From: CAVTRI01 sp963737075
GTDB lineage: Bacteria; Actinomycetota; Acidimicrobiia; Acidimicrobiales; Palsa-688
DNA: 64,000 nt
Direction: 5' to 3'
NCBI GenBank assembly: GCA_963737075.1
Contig: CAVTRI010000002.1
Span: 930,001-994,000 of the forward strand
The notes beneath the pieces were generated by a model. That model saw nothing but the letters and a program-made list of their open reading frames with translations. It was not told the DNA's origin and searched no databases. This document shows, piece by piece, positions 53,952 to 62,366 of the stretch (position 1 is its first letter; each line of letters starts with the position of its first letter). The position numbers were made by a program, and so were the translations under genes.

Positions 53952-54968
53952 GTGACATACAGTGAACCAGCACGAACCGCAGCCCGCAGTACCCGATCAA
54001 CCGTGCTCGTCGTCAGCCTCGGCGGTCTGGCTCTAGTCCTCGCTGCCACGGCGTTCGCGGCAGCCCAGCCCCTGCTCAACGACAAGCACGGCACCTATCT
54101 GTCGCCGGACAACTGGCCGCGGCGCGGACAGGCAGCGTACGTGCCCGGCAAGGCCCAGTCGGCGGCGAGCCCGAACGAGCAGCCGGCCCAGATCGCCTGG
54201 CCGCGGCGCGGACAGGCGGCGTATGTGCTCGGCGACGCTCGGCCGGCGGCGAGCCCAGACGAGCAGCCGGCCCCGATCGCCAGCCTGGCAAAGGTGATGA
54301 CCGCCTACCTGACTCTTAAGAGCTACCCGTTGAGCGGCGCACAGGACGGGTTCACGATCACTGTCACTGCGGCCCAGGCGCAGGCCGAGGCCCGGGACGC
54401 CGTCCAGGGCCAGTCGGTCGTGGCGGTGCGGGCCGGCGAGCAGCTGACCGAGCGCCAGGTGCTGGAGGCGCTGTTGATCGCCTCCGGCGACAACATCGCC
54501 CGGATGCTCGCCGCCCAGGTGGCGGGCAGCGAGACGCGCTTTATCGCCGAGATGAACTCCGAGGCCCGCGCGCTCGGGATGGACCACACCATCTACACCG
54601 ACCCGAGCGGGTTCGATCCGGGCACGGTCTCCACCGCCGCTGACCAGCTGCGCGTCTTCCAGCAGGCGATGCGCTTTCCGGTCTTCGGCCAGATCGTCTC
54701 GATGGCCAGCGTGTCGCTGCCGGTTGCCGGCAGGGTCACCAACTTCGACCCCCTGATCGCCGAAGGCTACGCGGGCAAGACTGGTTCGGACTCCGCGGCG
54801 AAGGGGTGCCTGGCCTTCTTGACTCACGTCACGATTGGCGGGGGCCGGCTGACCGTGGTCGGCGTAGTGATGGGGCAGGGGGAGGGCCGCGACACGTCGG
54901 TGCTCCTGGCCGCCGCGGGCGAGGCGGCCATGCAGCTGGTCGACTCCGTCGCTCCGGCGGTTGGGTAG
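53952..54968 (+). CDS. D-alanyl-D-alanine carboxypeptidase (S11 family)
   Basis: A 338-residue penicillin-binding protein with an N-terminal membrane anchor/signal (TVLVVSLGGLALVLAATAFA), the SxxK motif in IASLAKVMTAYL, SGDN as second motif and GKTGSDS as third. It trims peptide stems of cell-wall peptidoglycan outside the membrane. Between anchor and active site the 28-residue block beginning WPRRGQAAYV is present twice. The gene is divergent from a VanRS-like two-component pair and probably regulated by it. Confidence 0.9.
   Translation: MTYSEPARTAARSTRSTVLVVSLGGLALVLAATAFAAAQPLLNDKHGTYLSPDNWPRRGQAAYVPGKAQSAASPNEQPAQIAWPRRGQAAYVLGDARPAASPDEQPAPIASLAKVMTAYLTLKSYPLSGAQDGFTITVTAAQAQAEARDAVQGQSVVAVRAGEQLTERQVLEALLIASGDNIARMLAAQVAGSETRFIAEMNSEARALGMDHTIYTDPSGFDPGTVSTAADQLRVFQQAMRFPVFGQIVSMASVSLPVAGRVTNFDPLIAEGYAGKTGSDSAAKGCLAFLTHVTIGGGRLTVVGVVMGQGEGRDTSVLLAAAGEAAMQLVDSVAPAVG
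54114..54281 (+). repeat. 84-bp tandem duplication in the carboxypeptidase gene
   Basis: TGGCCGCGGCGCGGACAGGC begins at 54114 and again at 54198; the two 84-bp units (28 codons) differ at several bases. The repeat includes the strand leading into the SxxK motif, so the first copy looks like a duplicated part of the catalytic domain's first segment. Confidence 0.85.
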
Positions 54969-55027
54969 CGCGCGATCACAACACGAATCGCCGACACGAA
55001 TCGCGCAGTCACGCCATAGAAGCGACC

Positions 55028-56152
55028 TCATCCCTCCTCGCGCAACCAGGCGGCAAAAAACGGGTCGGCCACCACCAATCGCCCGTCGCGCTCGACAACG
55101 TCGTCGTTGGCAAGCAGCGGAAGGAGCGCTTTGCGGACGCTGCTGCCGGTCGCGAGCCCGACGCGGCGGGCGAAGGAGGCCGAGTACGGCTCATCGGGCG
55201 GGTGGCGGGCAAGAGCCGTAAGCAGCCTCGCTTGGCCAGGCGACAGCCGGCCCAGCGCGTCGGCGAACAGGGCGGCGTCATGCGCGACCGCCCGGGACAT
55301 CCCCGAGAGTACGGCCGTCCGGTCGATGCCGTCGGTCGCCGCCTCGAAGGCGTCGTAGGCGAGATGCTGAATGTCGTTGGGAACCGGTCCCGCAAACGCC
55401 ACGATCTCGGCAGCCGTGGCTTCGTCCATCGACCGACCGCCCGCCGCGGCCCGCGTCACGAGGTACGGAATGATCTCTGTCTCGGGTATCGGGCCCAGGG
55501 CAAGCCGCTGACACATGCCATAGAGCGGCGCCTCCCGATCGGTGAAAAGCCTTTCCATGAGGTGGCGCTTCGAGCCGGCCAGCACCAGACTTACCGACGC
55601 ATAGTCGTCGGCCAGCCCTTTGAGGACTCTCGGAAGCTCGGGACCCACGAGGTCGACGGCTTGAAACTCATCCAGGATGAGCACCGCCGGCCGCTTGCCG
55701 CGCATCTCTGCCAGGAGGGCGTAGACGTCTGCCAAAACCAAGTCTAGCTCCGCCCCGCCCAGTGCGGTGTCGAATCCGAATCGCGGATTGCCCGCCGGAT
55801 CGAAGGTCACCATCGGCGCGACGTGGAGTCGCCGGAGAAACTCAGGCAGCGCCTGCCGTGCCCGTGCCCAGTGTCCTCCAGGGAGATGGAACGCGCCAGC
55901 CGCGAGCATGCCCGCCAGGCGCACGGGGCTTCCTGCCCGCAGGAGGTTGACCTCGATGACTGCGGCGCGGGCGCGGCCCGCACTCAGGCGGGCCTGCGCG
56001 GCACGATGAAGCGAGGTCTTCCCATACCGGCGCGGAGAGACCAGGACCACATTGATGCCGTCGCGCATGCGAGCCACGAGCGCGTCCAGCTCTGCCCGGC
56101 GTCCGGTGAAAAACTCGCCTTCCACCGGCGTGCCGTAGTGGAAGGGGTTCAC
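55028..56152 (-). CDS. AAA ATPase (archaeal-type, DUF234-like C-terminus)
   Basis: A protein of about 375 residues beginning VNPFHYGTPVEGEFFTGRRA. It has Walker A SPRRYGKTSLH, Walker B AVLILDEFQAVDL and a sensor segment (VLAGSKRHLMERLF), followed by a C-terminal winged-helix region (FARRVGLATGSSVRKALLPL). It belongs to the SSO1545-like ATPase group, whose cellular role is unclear. GTG 56152 is chosen because the residues upstream belong to a different, broken gene and because a palindrome lies directly before it. Confidence 0.82.
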   Translation of the reverse strand: MNPFHYGTPVEGEFFTGRRAELDALVARMRDGINVVLVSPRRYGKTSLHRAAQARLSAGRARAAVIEVNLLRAGSPVRLAGMLAAGAFHLPGGHWARARQALPEFLRRLHVAPMVTFDPAGNPRFGFDTALGGAELDLVLADVYALLAEMRGKRPAVLILDEFQAVDLVGPELPRVLKGLADDYASVSLVLAGSKRHLMERLFTDREAPLYGMCQRLALGPIPETEIIPYLVTRAAAGGRSMDEATAAEIVAFAGPVPNDIQHLAYDAFEAATDGIDRTAVLSGMSRAVAHDAALFADALGRLSPGQARLLTALARHPPDEPYSASFARRVGLATGSSVRKALLPLLANDDVVERDGRLVVADPFFAAWLREEG

Positions 56153-56175
56153 CGCCCCAGTGTACCAGTTACCGA

Positions 56176-56206
56176 TGTGCCAATCGGCAAACTCCCAATT
56201 GGCACA
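56176..56206. promoter_or_regulatory. Palindrome upstream of the ATPase gene
   Basis: TGTGCCAAT (56176-56184) and ATTGGCACA (56198-56206) form a perfect 9-bp inverted repeat with a 13-bp centre. It lies 24 bp upstream of GTG 56152. It is likely an operator, possibly for autoregulation through the winged-helix region of the ATPase. Confidence 0.6.
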
Positions 56207-56279
56207 CCCAAAAGCACTACAACCAGCTCTGGCGCACGCTGGCGCTTGCTCCGCCAAGGTGCGGTCGCCAGCTCCCCGG

Positions 56280-56589
56280 TGTGCACCCGATTGAGCAGTC
56301 GGCAACGCGGCAACGATCTCCGGAACGGCCTCGCGCATCTCGTCGCAGTCGGTGGCCGCAACGCAGTCATCATCGATGCCAGCGCCTGCGAGCAGGCCGG
56401 GCAGATCAGAGAGCTGTTCGCTGACGAAGGCGATCGGATCGCCTGACATCCGCCTTTCGTACTGGCGCCGACCAGGCTCCCACCCGACAACCTGGGGTGA
56501 TGGTGGGTGCGGTCGAAGGTGCCCGCAGGGCCGTCGACCGTCTCGAGCAGATCGGCCCGCCACACCGGCTGACCGACGCTGAGTTGCAC
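56280..56589 (-). pseudogene. Frameshifted small conserved hypothetical
   Basis: From ATG 56589 the frame reads MQLSVGQPVWRADLLETVDG, then PAGTFDRTHHHPRLSG. After a shift near 56470 it continues GWEPGRRQYERRMSGDPIAF, VSEQLSDLPGLLAGAGIDDD and EAVPEIVAAL. Together this makes a typical globular actinobacterial hypothetical of about 100 residues. The second frame is open into the ATPase gene, which could mislead start prediction there. Confidence 0.5.
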
Positions 56590-56640
56590 GCTACAACGAT
56601 CCAGCCCGCGATGTGACTGGACCCTGGCGCTGGACTAGGA

Positions 56641-57400
56641 ATGCAGGTCGTGGCGCAGACGCAGGTCCCGTCGAGCCCGGGAGGCAACGCCCGGCCACCG
56701 GCGTCGCGCCGCATCCGCAGCCCCCGCCGCCTCATCCTGTTGACCACGGCACTCGCGACTGCACTGGTGGCGGCTGGCATTGCCCTCCTCACAAGCAACC
56801 AGGGGACCAAGGGGTCGAACAACGCGCTCGGCATCATTCATGGGGATCACGGCGATCCCGGGCGTCCGCCAGGCCCCGGACTTCACCCTCACTGACCAGA
56901 ACGGACAGGTGGTCTCCCTCGACGGGTTCCGAGGCAAGGCCGTCGTGCTCGAGTTCATGGACTCCCATTGCACCGACATCTGCCCGATCATCTCTCAGGA
57001 GTTCGTGCAGGCGCATCGGGATCTTGGGGCGGCTGCCAGCCAGGTGGCGTTCGTCGCCGTCAATGTCAACCCGTGGCACTACGGGCGGGCGGATGTCACC
57101 GCGTTCACCGACAACGAAGGTCTCAACCAGGTACCCGAATGGCACTTCGTGACGGGTAGCCCGGGGCAGCTCCAGACCATATGGAAGGCCTATGGCATCA
57201 CCGTGATCGCCCCCAACCCGACAGTGGACGTGCAGCACTCGGACACCATGTTTTTCATTGACCCCGCGGGCAACGAGCGAGTGGTGGCCGAACCGTCCGA
57301 CGACCACATGCCGAACGGCACCTCCTACCTGCCGGCGCCCCAGATCGCCGAGTGGGGTCACGGCATCGCCACCTACGCCGCGAAGCTCACCGCCCGCTGA
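56641..57400 (+). pseudogene. SCO1/SenC family protein, frameshifted
   Basis: From ATG 56641 the first frame holds a membrane anchor (LILLTTALATALVAAGIALL). After a shift near 56850 the second frame carries the SCO domain: APDFTLTDQNGQVVSLDGF, the copper-binding CxxxC in SHCTDICPI and the distant His in VDVQHSDTMFF. Joined, it is about 250 residues. SCO proteins deliver copper to cytochrome oxidase or act as thiol-redox proteins outside the membrane. No oxidase genes are nearby. Confidence 0.82.
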
Positions 57401-57435
57401 TCAAGTGGAACCTGCTCCGGATGGAGGCCGAACCC

Positions 57436-58989
57436 TCAGCGGCCAGCCAGCTGCGCGTCGATGAGAAACGGCCCGGAGCGAGAAAGGCCCTCTGAAAGTC
57501 CCCGCGACAGCTCGCCGACATTCGATGCCCGGACGGCCTCGACACCCATGCCCCGGGCGATCGACGCGAAATCCAACTCCGGCCCCGACAGGTCCAGATT
57601 GCCGGCGGCCCGCGGGCCAGGGGGCGCGGCGACAATCCGATGCATCTCGATCTGCAGGATCGCGTAGGAACGGTTACTGAGGATCACGGTTGTGACGTCG
57701 AGGTTGCGCCGGGCCTGCGTCCACAGGGCCTGGATGGTGTACATCGCGCTGCCGTCGGCTTGCAGGCAGACGACCTTACGGTCCGGGCTGCCCACCGCGG
57801 CGCCGGTCGCCACTGGCAAGCCTTGTCCGATGGCGCCGCCGACGTGCGCCAGCCAGTCGTGCGGCGGCGAACCAGTGGTGCCCGCAGCGAGCCCGAGGCG
57901 GGCCGTGATCGACTCGTCCACGACGATCGCCGCTTCCGGGAGCAACGAGCCGACGACCGCCCCGACCGTGACGGGCGTGAGCGCGTCATCGGCTGCGGCC
58001 GGAAAAGTTGTAGGCGACTGAAGCTGAGGCGCGACGTCAGGCGCCACCCGCGAGGCGACCTCCTCGAGCGCCGCCACCACGTCCTGTCCCGACTCGCCCA
58101 ACGCCAGGACCGAGCATCCCTCGGGCACCAGCGAGCTGGCCCGCCCGGGATACGCGAAGAACGCCACCGGCGGCCGGCAGTCCACGGTCACCAGGTGGCG
58201 CGCCCCTTCCAGCTGCTGTTCGGCCTGCTCGGCGAAATACCCCAGCGGATCGAAGGCAGGACGCCCGGCACCGCGCTCAAGACGGACCACGTGCGTCTCG
58301 GTCAGGACCTTGGCGCCCGTCGCCTCGGCCACCCGGCTGGCGGCCCGCAGCCCTCGCTCCATCAGTGCGGCGCCGCCCAGCAGGAAGACCACCGGGGCGC
58401 CGTTCTTCACCAGTGCCGCCACCTCGGCGACCACCTCGTCAGGCACGGATGCCTGCGCCGGCGACGGAACCGGTCGGCCCGGGGTGGCGCCTTCCTCCCA
58501 GCTGACGTCAGCTGGCACGATCAGCGTCGCCACCCCGGCCGGCGGGCCGCACGCGGCCGCGACGGCGTCGGCCGTGTCGGCACCGATGTCCGCCGGACGC
58601 GACGGGCGGCGCACCCAGCGCGAAACCGCCCCGGCGACGCTGTCAATGTCTGACTCGAGCGGGGCGTCGTAACGCTTGTGGTAGGTGGCGTGGTCGCCGA
58701 CGAGGTTGACGACCGGGGAGCGGGCCCGGCGGGCGTTGTGCAGATTGGCCCACCCGTTGCCCAGGCCGGGACCGAGGTGGAGGAGGGTGGCCGCCGGCCG
58801 GCCGGTCATGCGGGCGTAGCCGTCGGCGGCCCCTGTCACCACCCCCTCGTCGAGACACAGCACAGCGTCGAACGCCTCAACCGTGTCGAGGGCGAATACG
58901 GTGTACATCTCCGAAGTGCCGGGATTGGCGAAACAGGTCTGCACGCCACAGTCGGACAGGGTCTGCACCAAGGCTTGAGCTCCGTTCAC
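57436..58989 (-). CDS. Thiamine-diphosphate enzyme (acetolactate synthase-like)
   Basis: A 517-residue protein with the three-domain layout of ThDP decarboxylase/synthase enzymes. The N-terminal PYR domain has FANPGTSEMYTVFALD and the catalytic Glu region CLDEGVVTGAADGYARMTGR. A central domain follows. The C-terminal PP domain has the ThDP/Mg motif LQADGSAMYTIQALWTQARR ending NRSYAIL. It resembles acetolactate synthase-like and benzoylformate decarboxylase-like enzymes of actinobacteria that lack a regulatory subunit. The substrate is unknown. GTG 58989 places the start at NGAQALVQTL, as usual. Confidence 0.85.
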   Translation of the reverse strand: MNGAQALVQTLSDCGVQTCFANPGTSEMYTVFALDTVEAFDAVLCLDEGVVTGAADGYARMTGRPAATLLHLGPGLGNGWANLHNARRARSPVVNLVGDHATYHKRYDAPLESDIDSVAGAVSRWVRRPSRPADIGADTADAVAAACGPPAGVATLIVPADVSWEEGATPGRPVPSPAQASVPDEVVAEVAALVKNGAPVVFLLGGAALMERGLRAASRVAEATGAKVLTETHVVRLERGAGRPAFDPLGYFAEQAEQQLEGARHLVTVDCRPPVAFFAYPGRASSLVPEGCSVLALGESGQDVVAALEEVASRVAPDVAPQLQSPTTFPAAADDALTPVTVGAVVGSLLPEAAIVVDESITARLGLAAGTTGSPPHDWLAHVGGAIGQGLPVATGAAVGSPDRKVVCLQADGSAMYTIQALWTQARRNLDVTTVILSNRSYAILQIEMHRIVAAPPGPRAAGNLDLSGPELDFASIARGMGVEAVRASNVGELSRGLSEGLSRSGPFLIDAQLAGR

Positions 58990-59035
58990 GCTGTCAGTTC
59001 TACTCCGCCTGCAGGTGCCACGTACGATGACGGCG

Positions 59036-59395
59036 ATGGCCGAACTGATCGTTGACGGAGGGGACCTGTGGGTCCTCATGAAGCGGGGCGAGGCCTTCTG
59101 GGCGTTTCATCGCCCATTCCGGGTGCCGCTCAGCGCCGTGCGCGCGGTGAGCACTCCCCAGAAGCCCTGGCTGGATCTGCGAGGGTGGCGTTCGACGGGG
59201 GTGACGTTCAGAGGCAAGCTCGCCCTCGGTACCCGCCGGCACGGGTCGGGGTACGACTTCGTCGCCTTGCATGGATGGGGGCCGGCCGTCAGGGTCGATC
59301 TCAACGGAGCGAAGTATGGGCAGCTTGTGGTGTCAGTGCCAGATCCCGAAGCCACGGCACAAGACATCGCCAACGCGGCCGGCATCACCCGATAA
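59036..59395 (+). CDS. PH-like conserved hypothetical protein
   Basis: A 119-residue beta-rich protein: MAELIVDGGDLWVLMKRGEA, VPLSAVRAVSTPQKPWLDLR, ALGTRRHGSGYDFVALHGWG and LVVSVPDPEATAQDIANAAG. The pattern matches a widespread actinobacterial family with a PH-like fold and no known function. It is divergent from the ThDP enzyme (46 bp) and convergent with the basic protein, sharing the hairpin at 59454. Confidence 0.75.
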   Translation: MAELIVDGGDLWVLMKRGEAFWAFHRPFRVPLSAVRAVSTPQKPWLDLRGWRSTGVTFRGKLALGTRRHGSGYDFVALHGWGPAVRVDLNGAKYGQLVVSVPDPEATAQDIANAAGITR

Positions 59396-59453
59396 TCGGA
59401 GACACCGCAGGGAACTCGTCCGCTATTCGGGGAAACGGGTCCCGACGCGACAA

Positions 59454-59497
59454 CGAGCCGCTCTACCTCCTATTGGCATAAGAGGTAGAGCGGCTCG
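59454..59497. terminator. 16-bp perfect hairpin between convergent genes
   Basis: The arm CGAGCCGCTCTACCTC (59454-59469) is followed by a 12-nt loop and its exact complement (59482-59497). It lies between the stop codons of two convergent genes, as expected for a shared bidirectional terminator. No T-run is present, common in GC-rich actinobacteria. Confidence 0.75.
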
Positions 59498-59528
59498 CGC
59501 CGCGAAGAAGGGTGGACGCGCCCGCTCG

Positions 59529-60056
59529 TCAGCTGCGGGTGCGGCGAATCCCCGCCCGGCGAAGCACGTCAGCCGACACCCCGGCCTCGCGCCATGCCGC
59601 GTAAGAGATGCCCTTACGCTCGCTGTAGCCTTTGGCGACCTTGATGAAGGCCGATTCGAGGTTGCTGAGGTCGACGTTGGCGTCAGCATTCAGCCGCTCA
59701 AGGTCCGACTTGAGATCGAACCGTGTTTGGATTAGCTGCAGACGCTCGGCGGCGCTTGCGTTGCGGAGCTTGGAGTCGATCTGGTTCAACTGGCGGGTGA
59801 TCGACTCCGGCGTCTTCTTGCGTCCGGGGCGCTTCGGACGAGACACCGCTTCGAGGTAGTTGCGGACGACTCGGCCCTCTTCACGACCGGCGGCCAACGC
59901 GGCCTTGTGCTCGACGCTCATGCGCCGAGTGGATGTCGTCGGAGCGGCGGCGACCCGCACTGCCTTGCGGGGTGCAGCCGCCTTCTTTGCCGCGGCGGGC
60001 CGGCGCTTGGCCGTCCTTTTGGCTGCTGTTCGCTTGGCTGACTTGGTCTCAGGCAA
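59529..60056 (-). CDS. Basic Lys/Ala-rich N-tail protein, probable nucleoid-associated
   Basis: A 175-residue protein. The first 45 residues are a disordered histone-like tail (AAKRTAKRRPAAAKKAAAPR). A helical middle (TPESITRQLNQIDSKLRNAS, LQLIQTRFDLKSDLERLNAD) and a C-terminal domain (ESAFIKVAKGYSERKGISYA, then AWREAGVSADVLRRAGI) follow. The C-terminal part matches a conserved actinobacterial hypothetical. A DNA-binding, nucleoid-associated role is inferred from the tail. Confidence 0.7.
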   Translation of the reverse strand: MPETKSAKRTAAKRTAKRRPAAAKKAAAPRKAVRVAAAPTTSTRRMSVEHKAALAAGREEGRVVRNYLEAVSRPKRPGRKKTPESITRQLNQIDSKLRNASAAERLQLIQTRFDLKSDLERLNADANVDLSNLESAFIKVAKGYSERKGISYAAWREAGVSADVLRRAGIRRTRS

Positions 60057-60371
60057 TGTTCACTACCCTTCTCCCTGTTGCTTTGTCTTCGCCCGTCGTG
60101 TATCTGCGGATACAGACATCGACGGAGGGTCCAGACCCCCCGGCCGGGTGCCGGGAGCATTTCACTGCTCATCATACCCGATATTGCCCTTTGGACACCA
60201 CCACCTCGGCAGGATGATTTCCGACAGCGCTGCCGACGCGGGCCGCCTACGATTCTTATGGAGGCGTTGCATGCTCTTGCCGGCTGTTGAGACGGTGACC
60301 AACCGCTGGGTCCTTGGCACACTCGGCAAGGTGAGGACCTCTCCACGCGCCTATCAGAGGAGACGGTTTCT
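60057..60371. other. Divergent promoter region
   Basis: About 315 bp between the basic protein (leftward) and the TPR-like protein (rightward). No open frame with coding features. GGAG at 60359-60362 is the ribosome-binding site for GTG 60372. Confidence 0.5.
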
Positions 60372-61136
60372 GTGACGATGGGCCGCCGTCCGGGTCAGCG
60401 GTTCGTCGTAATGGTGGCGTCGATGCCTCCTGCTTCTGAGTTGTTGCACCGGGTCTGGTCCCCAAGTGCACTCGGCCTGCAATTCCCAATCGCGGTCGAA
60501 CGGAACTTGCGCGTGATCCCGGAGCGGCGATGGCAATACCGGTTTGCAGCGCGTTGTGCTCGCCTCGGCGCGAACCATCGGGCAACCCTGCATGCGCAGC
60601 TGCAAGTCGGCCGGTTTCGGATGCTCGGGGGCGAGGTTGAGGGAGGAGAAGCCGCCATGCTTCACGTAATCGAACAGTATCGGTGCCGCTATGGCGATCA
60701 CGGGTGGCCCACCACACACGCCCGTTACGTGCTCGGCCAGGCCTACGCGGCAAGGCTCGACCGCCGGGCGGTCGCTGCCTATCGCGATGTGCTGGACCAT
60801 TACGGGTGGTATTACGGGCGTGACAGCCGGACCTACGTGGCCGGGCTGCGCAACCTGACCGTCATTTGCGCCCGCCTCGGCTGGCGCGACGCCGAGCGGG
60901 ACGCGCTCGAAGAGCTGGTGGAGCTGGAGCGAAACGTCTTCGGCACCGATCGCGCCGAGTACGCCTTCGCGGTTGGCCGGCTGCGCGCCGTGGAGGCCGC
61001 GCTGGGCCACCATGACGAGGTCCGGATCCTGGATTGGGCATACCACGACGCTGTCGACGCGCGCCGACGCCGGCTGCTCCATCGTTGGCGTCGGCTGCTC
61101 CACCTCGCCCCTGGCAACGTACGCTCGGGCGCGTGA
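60372..61136 (+). CDS. TPR-like helical protein of unknown function
   Basis: A 254-residue protein of helix pairs (LGQAYAARLDRRAVAAYRDV, then AGLRNLTVICARLGWRDAER, then ALEELVELERNVFG), the look of tetratricopeptide repeats. It ends in a very basic tail (DARRRRLLHRWRRLLH). GTG 60372 is preferred over ATG 60378 because GGAG lies 9 bases upstream of it. It overlaps the aminotransferase gene by 4 bp, so the two are co-translated, but a functional link is not evident. Confidence 0.6.
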   Translation: MTMGRRPGQRFVVMVASMPPASELLHRVWSPSALGLQFPIAVERNLRVIPERRWQYRFAARCARLGANHRATLHAQLQVGRFRMLGGEVEGGEAAMLHVIEQYRCRYGDHGWPTTHARYVLGQAYAARLDRRAVAAYRDVLDHYGWYYGRDSRTYVAGLRNLTVICARLGWRDAERDALEELVELERNVFGTDRAEYAFAVGRLRAVEAALGHHDEVRILDWAYHDAVDARRRRLLHRWRRLLHLAPGNVRSGA

Positions 61137-62323
61137 GAGGCCACAGGACCATAGAGACGGACGGCTACGTGTTCGAGGATTTCACGCCTTCAACGCTGCG
61201 CCGACGAGGCACCGTGAAGTGGTCCCGCTACGGTCCCGACGTCTTGGCCTGCTGGGTGGCCGAAATGGACTTCCCAACGGCCGCACCCGTCCGACAGGCG
61301 GTACTCGACGCAGTGGAGCGGGAGGAGTTCGGGTACCCAAAAGGCGACGACGACAACGGTCTTCCGGAGGCGGTCGCCGCCTTCCACGCGGAACGATACG
61401 GCTGGACGGTCCACCCCGACCGGGTCCACACGCTGCCTGACGTGGTGAAGGGAGCCGAGCTCGCTATTCGACATTTCTCACCGGAGGGATCGGCGGTGAT
61501 CCTGCCCACGCCGGCGTACATGCCGTTCTTCGAGATCCCGGTCATCACCCGGCGTCCGTGCATCGAGGTCCCGACCATGATCGAAGACGGTGTGCCGCGA
61601 CTGGATCTGGAGGCCATCGACGCCGCCTTCGCCCGAGGCGCGGTGACGATCATCCTCTGCCAGCCGTACAACCCTCTGGGCCGGTCGTTCACCCCGTCGG
61701 AGTTGCGGGATCTGTCCGCCATCGTCGACCGGCACGGAGGGAGGGTCGTGTGCGATGAAATCCACGCCCCGCTCACCTACCCTGAAGCTCGTCACCTGCC
61801 CTACGCGAGCCTGTCCGAACTGACCGCTTCGCACACGGTGACCGTCACGTCAGCGTCCAAGGCATGGAATCTGCCCGGTCTCAAATGCGCCCAGGCGATC
61901 ATGAGCAACGAGGTTGACGAGCGGCGATGGCGGAGCATCCCGCCGCTCGAAACGCACGGCGCGTCGACCGTGGGCATCGCCTCCAACGTGGCCGCCTACG
62001 GTGACGGCTCTCCGTGGTTGGCTGCCGCCCTCGCGTATCTCGACGGCAACCGTCGGTATCTCAAGGAGTTGCTCGCCGACCAACTACCTGACATCCGTTA
62101 CACGGTCCCTGAGGCGACGTACCTGGCGTGGCTCGACTGCCGCACCCTCGATCTCGACACCGAGCCCGCCGACTACTTTCTGGAAAAGGCCCGAGTCGCG
62201 ACCAGCCCGGGGCCCGCGTTCGGGGCCAACGGCGCCGGCCACCTGAGGTTCAACTTCGCCACGTCACGGGCCATCCTGGCTCAGGCTGTCGACGCCATGG
62301 CTGCCGCCGTGTCCGGGCGCTGA
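61133..62323 (+). CDS. MalY/PatB-type aminotransferase (C-S lyase)
   Basis: A 396-residue fold-type I PLP enzyme. It has VKWSRYGPDVLACWVAEMDF (MalY/PatB N-terminal motif), CQPYNPLGRSFTPSEL, VVCDEIHAPLTY and the PLP lysine in VTSASKAWNLPGLKCAQ. MalY/PatB proteins are cystathionine beta-lyases or related C-S lyases and sometimes regulators. GTG 61133 overlaps the TGA of the preceding gene (GTGA). The longer open frame from 61034 reads through that gene and is not the start. Confidence 0.9.
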   Translation: MRGHRTIETDGYVFEDFTPSTLRRRGTVKWSRYGPDVLACWVAEMDFPTAAPVRQAVLDAVEREEFGYPKGDDDNGLPEAVAAFHAERYGWTVHPDRVHTLPDVVKGAELAIRHFSPEGSAVILPTPAYMPFFEIPVITRRPCIEVPTMIEDGVPRLDLEAIDAAFARGAVTIILCQPYNPLGRSFTPSELRDLSAIVDRHGGRVVCDEIHAPLTYPEARHLPYASLSELTASHTVTVTSASKAWNLPGLKCAQAIMSNEVDERRWRSIPPLETHGASTVGIASNVAAYGDGSPWLAAALAYLDGNRRYLKELLADQLPDIRYTVPEATYLAWLDCRTLDLDTEPADYFLEKARVATSPGPAFGANGAGHLRFNFATSRAILAQAVDAMAAAVSGR

Positions 62324-62366
62324 CGGCCGGGCTGGGAGCCTTCAACCAGCGAGAAGCGCACGGCTT

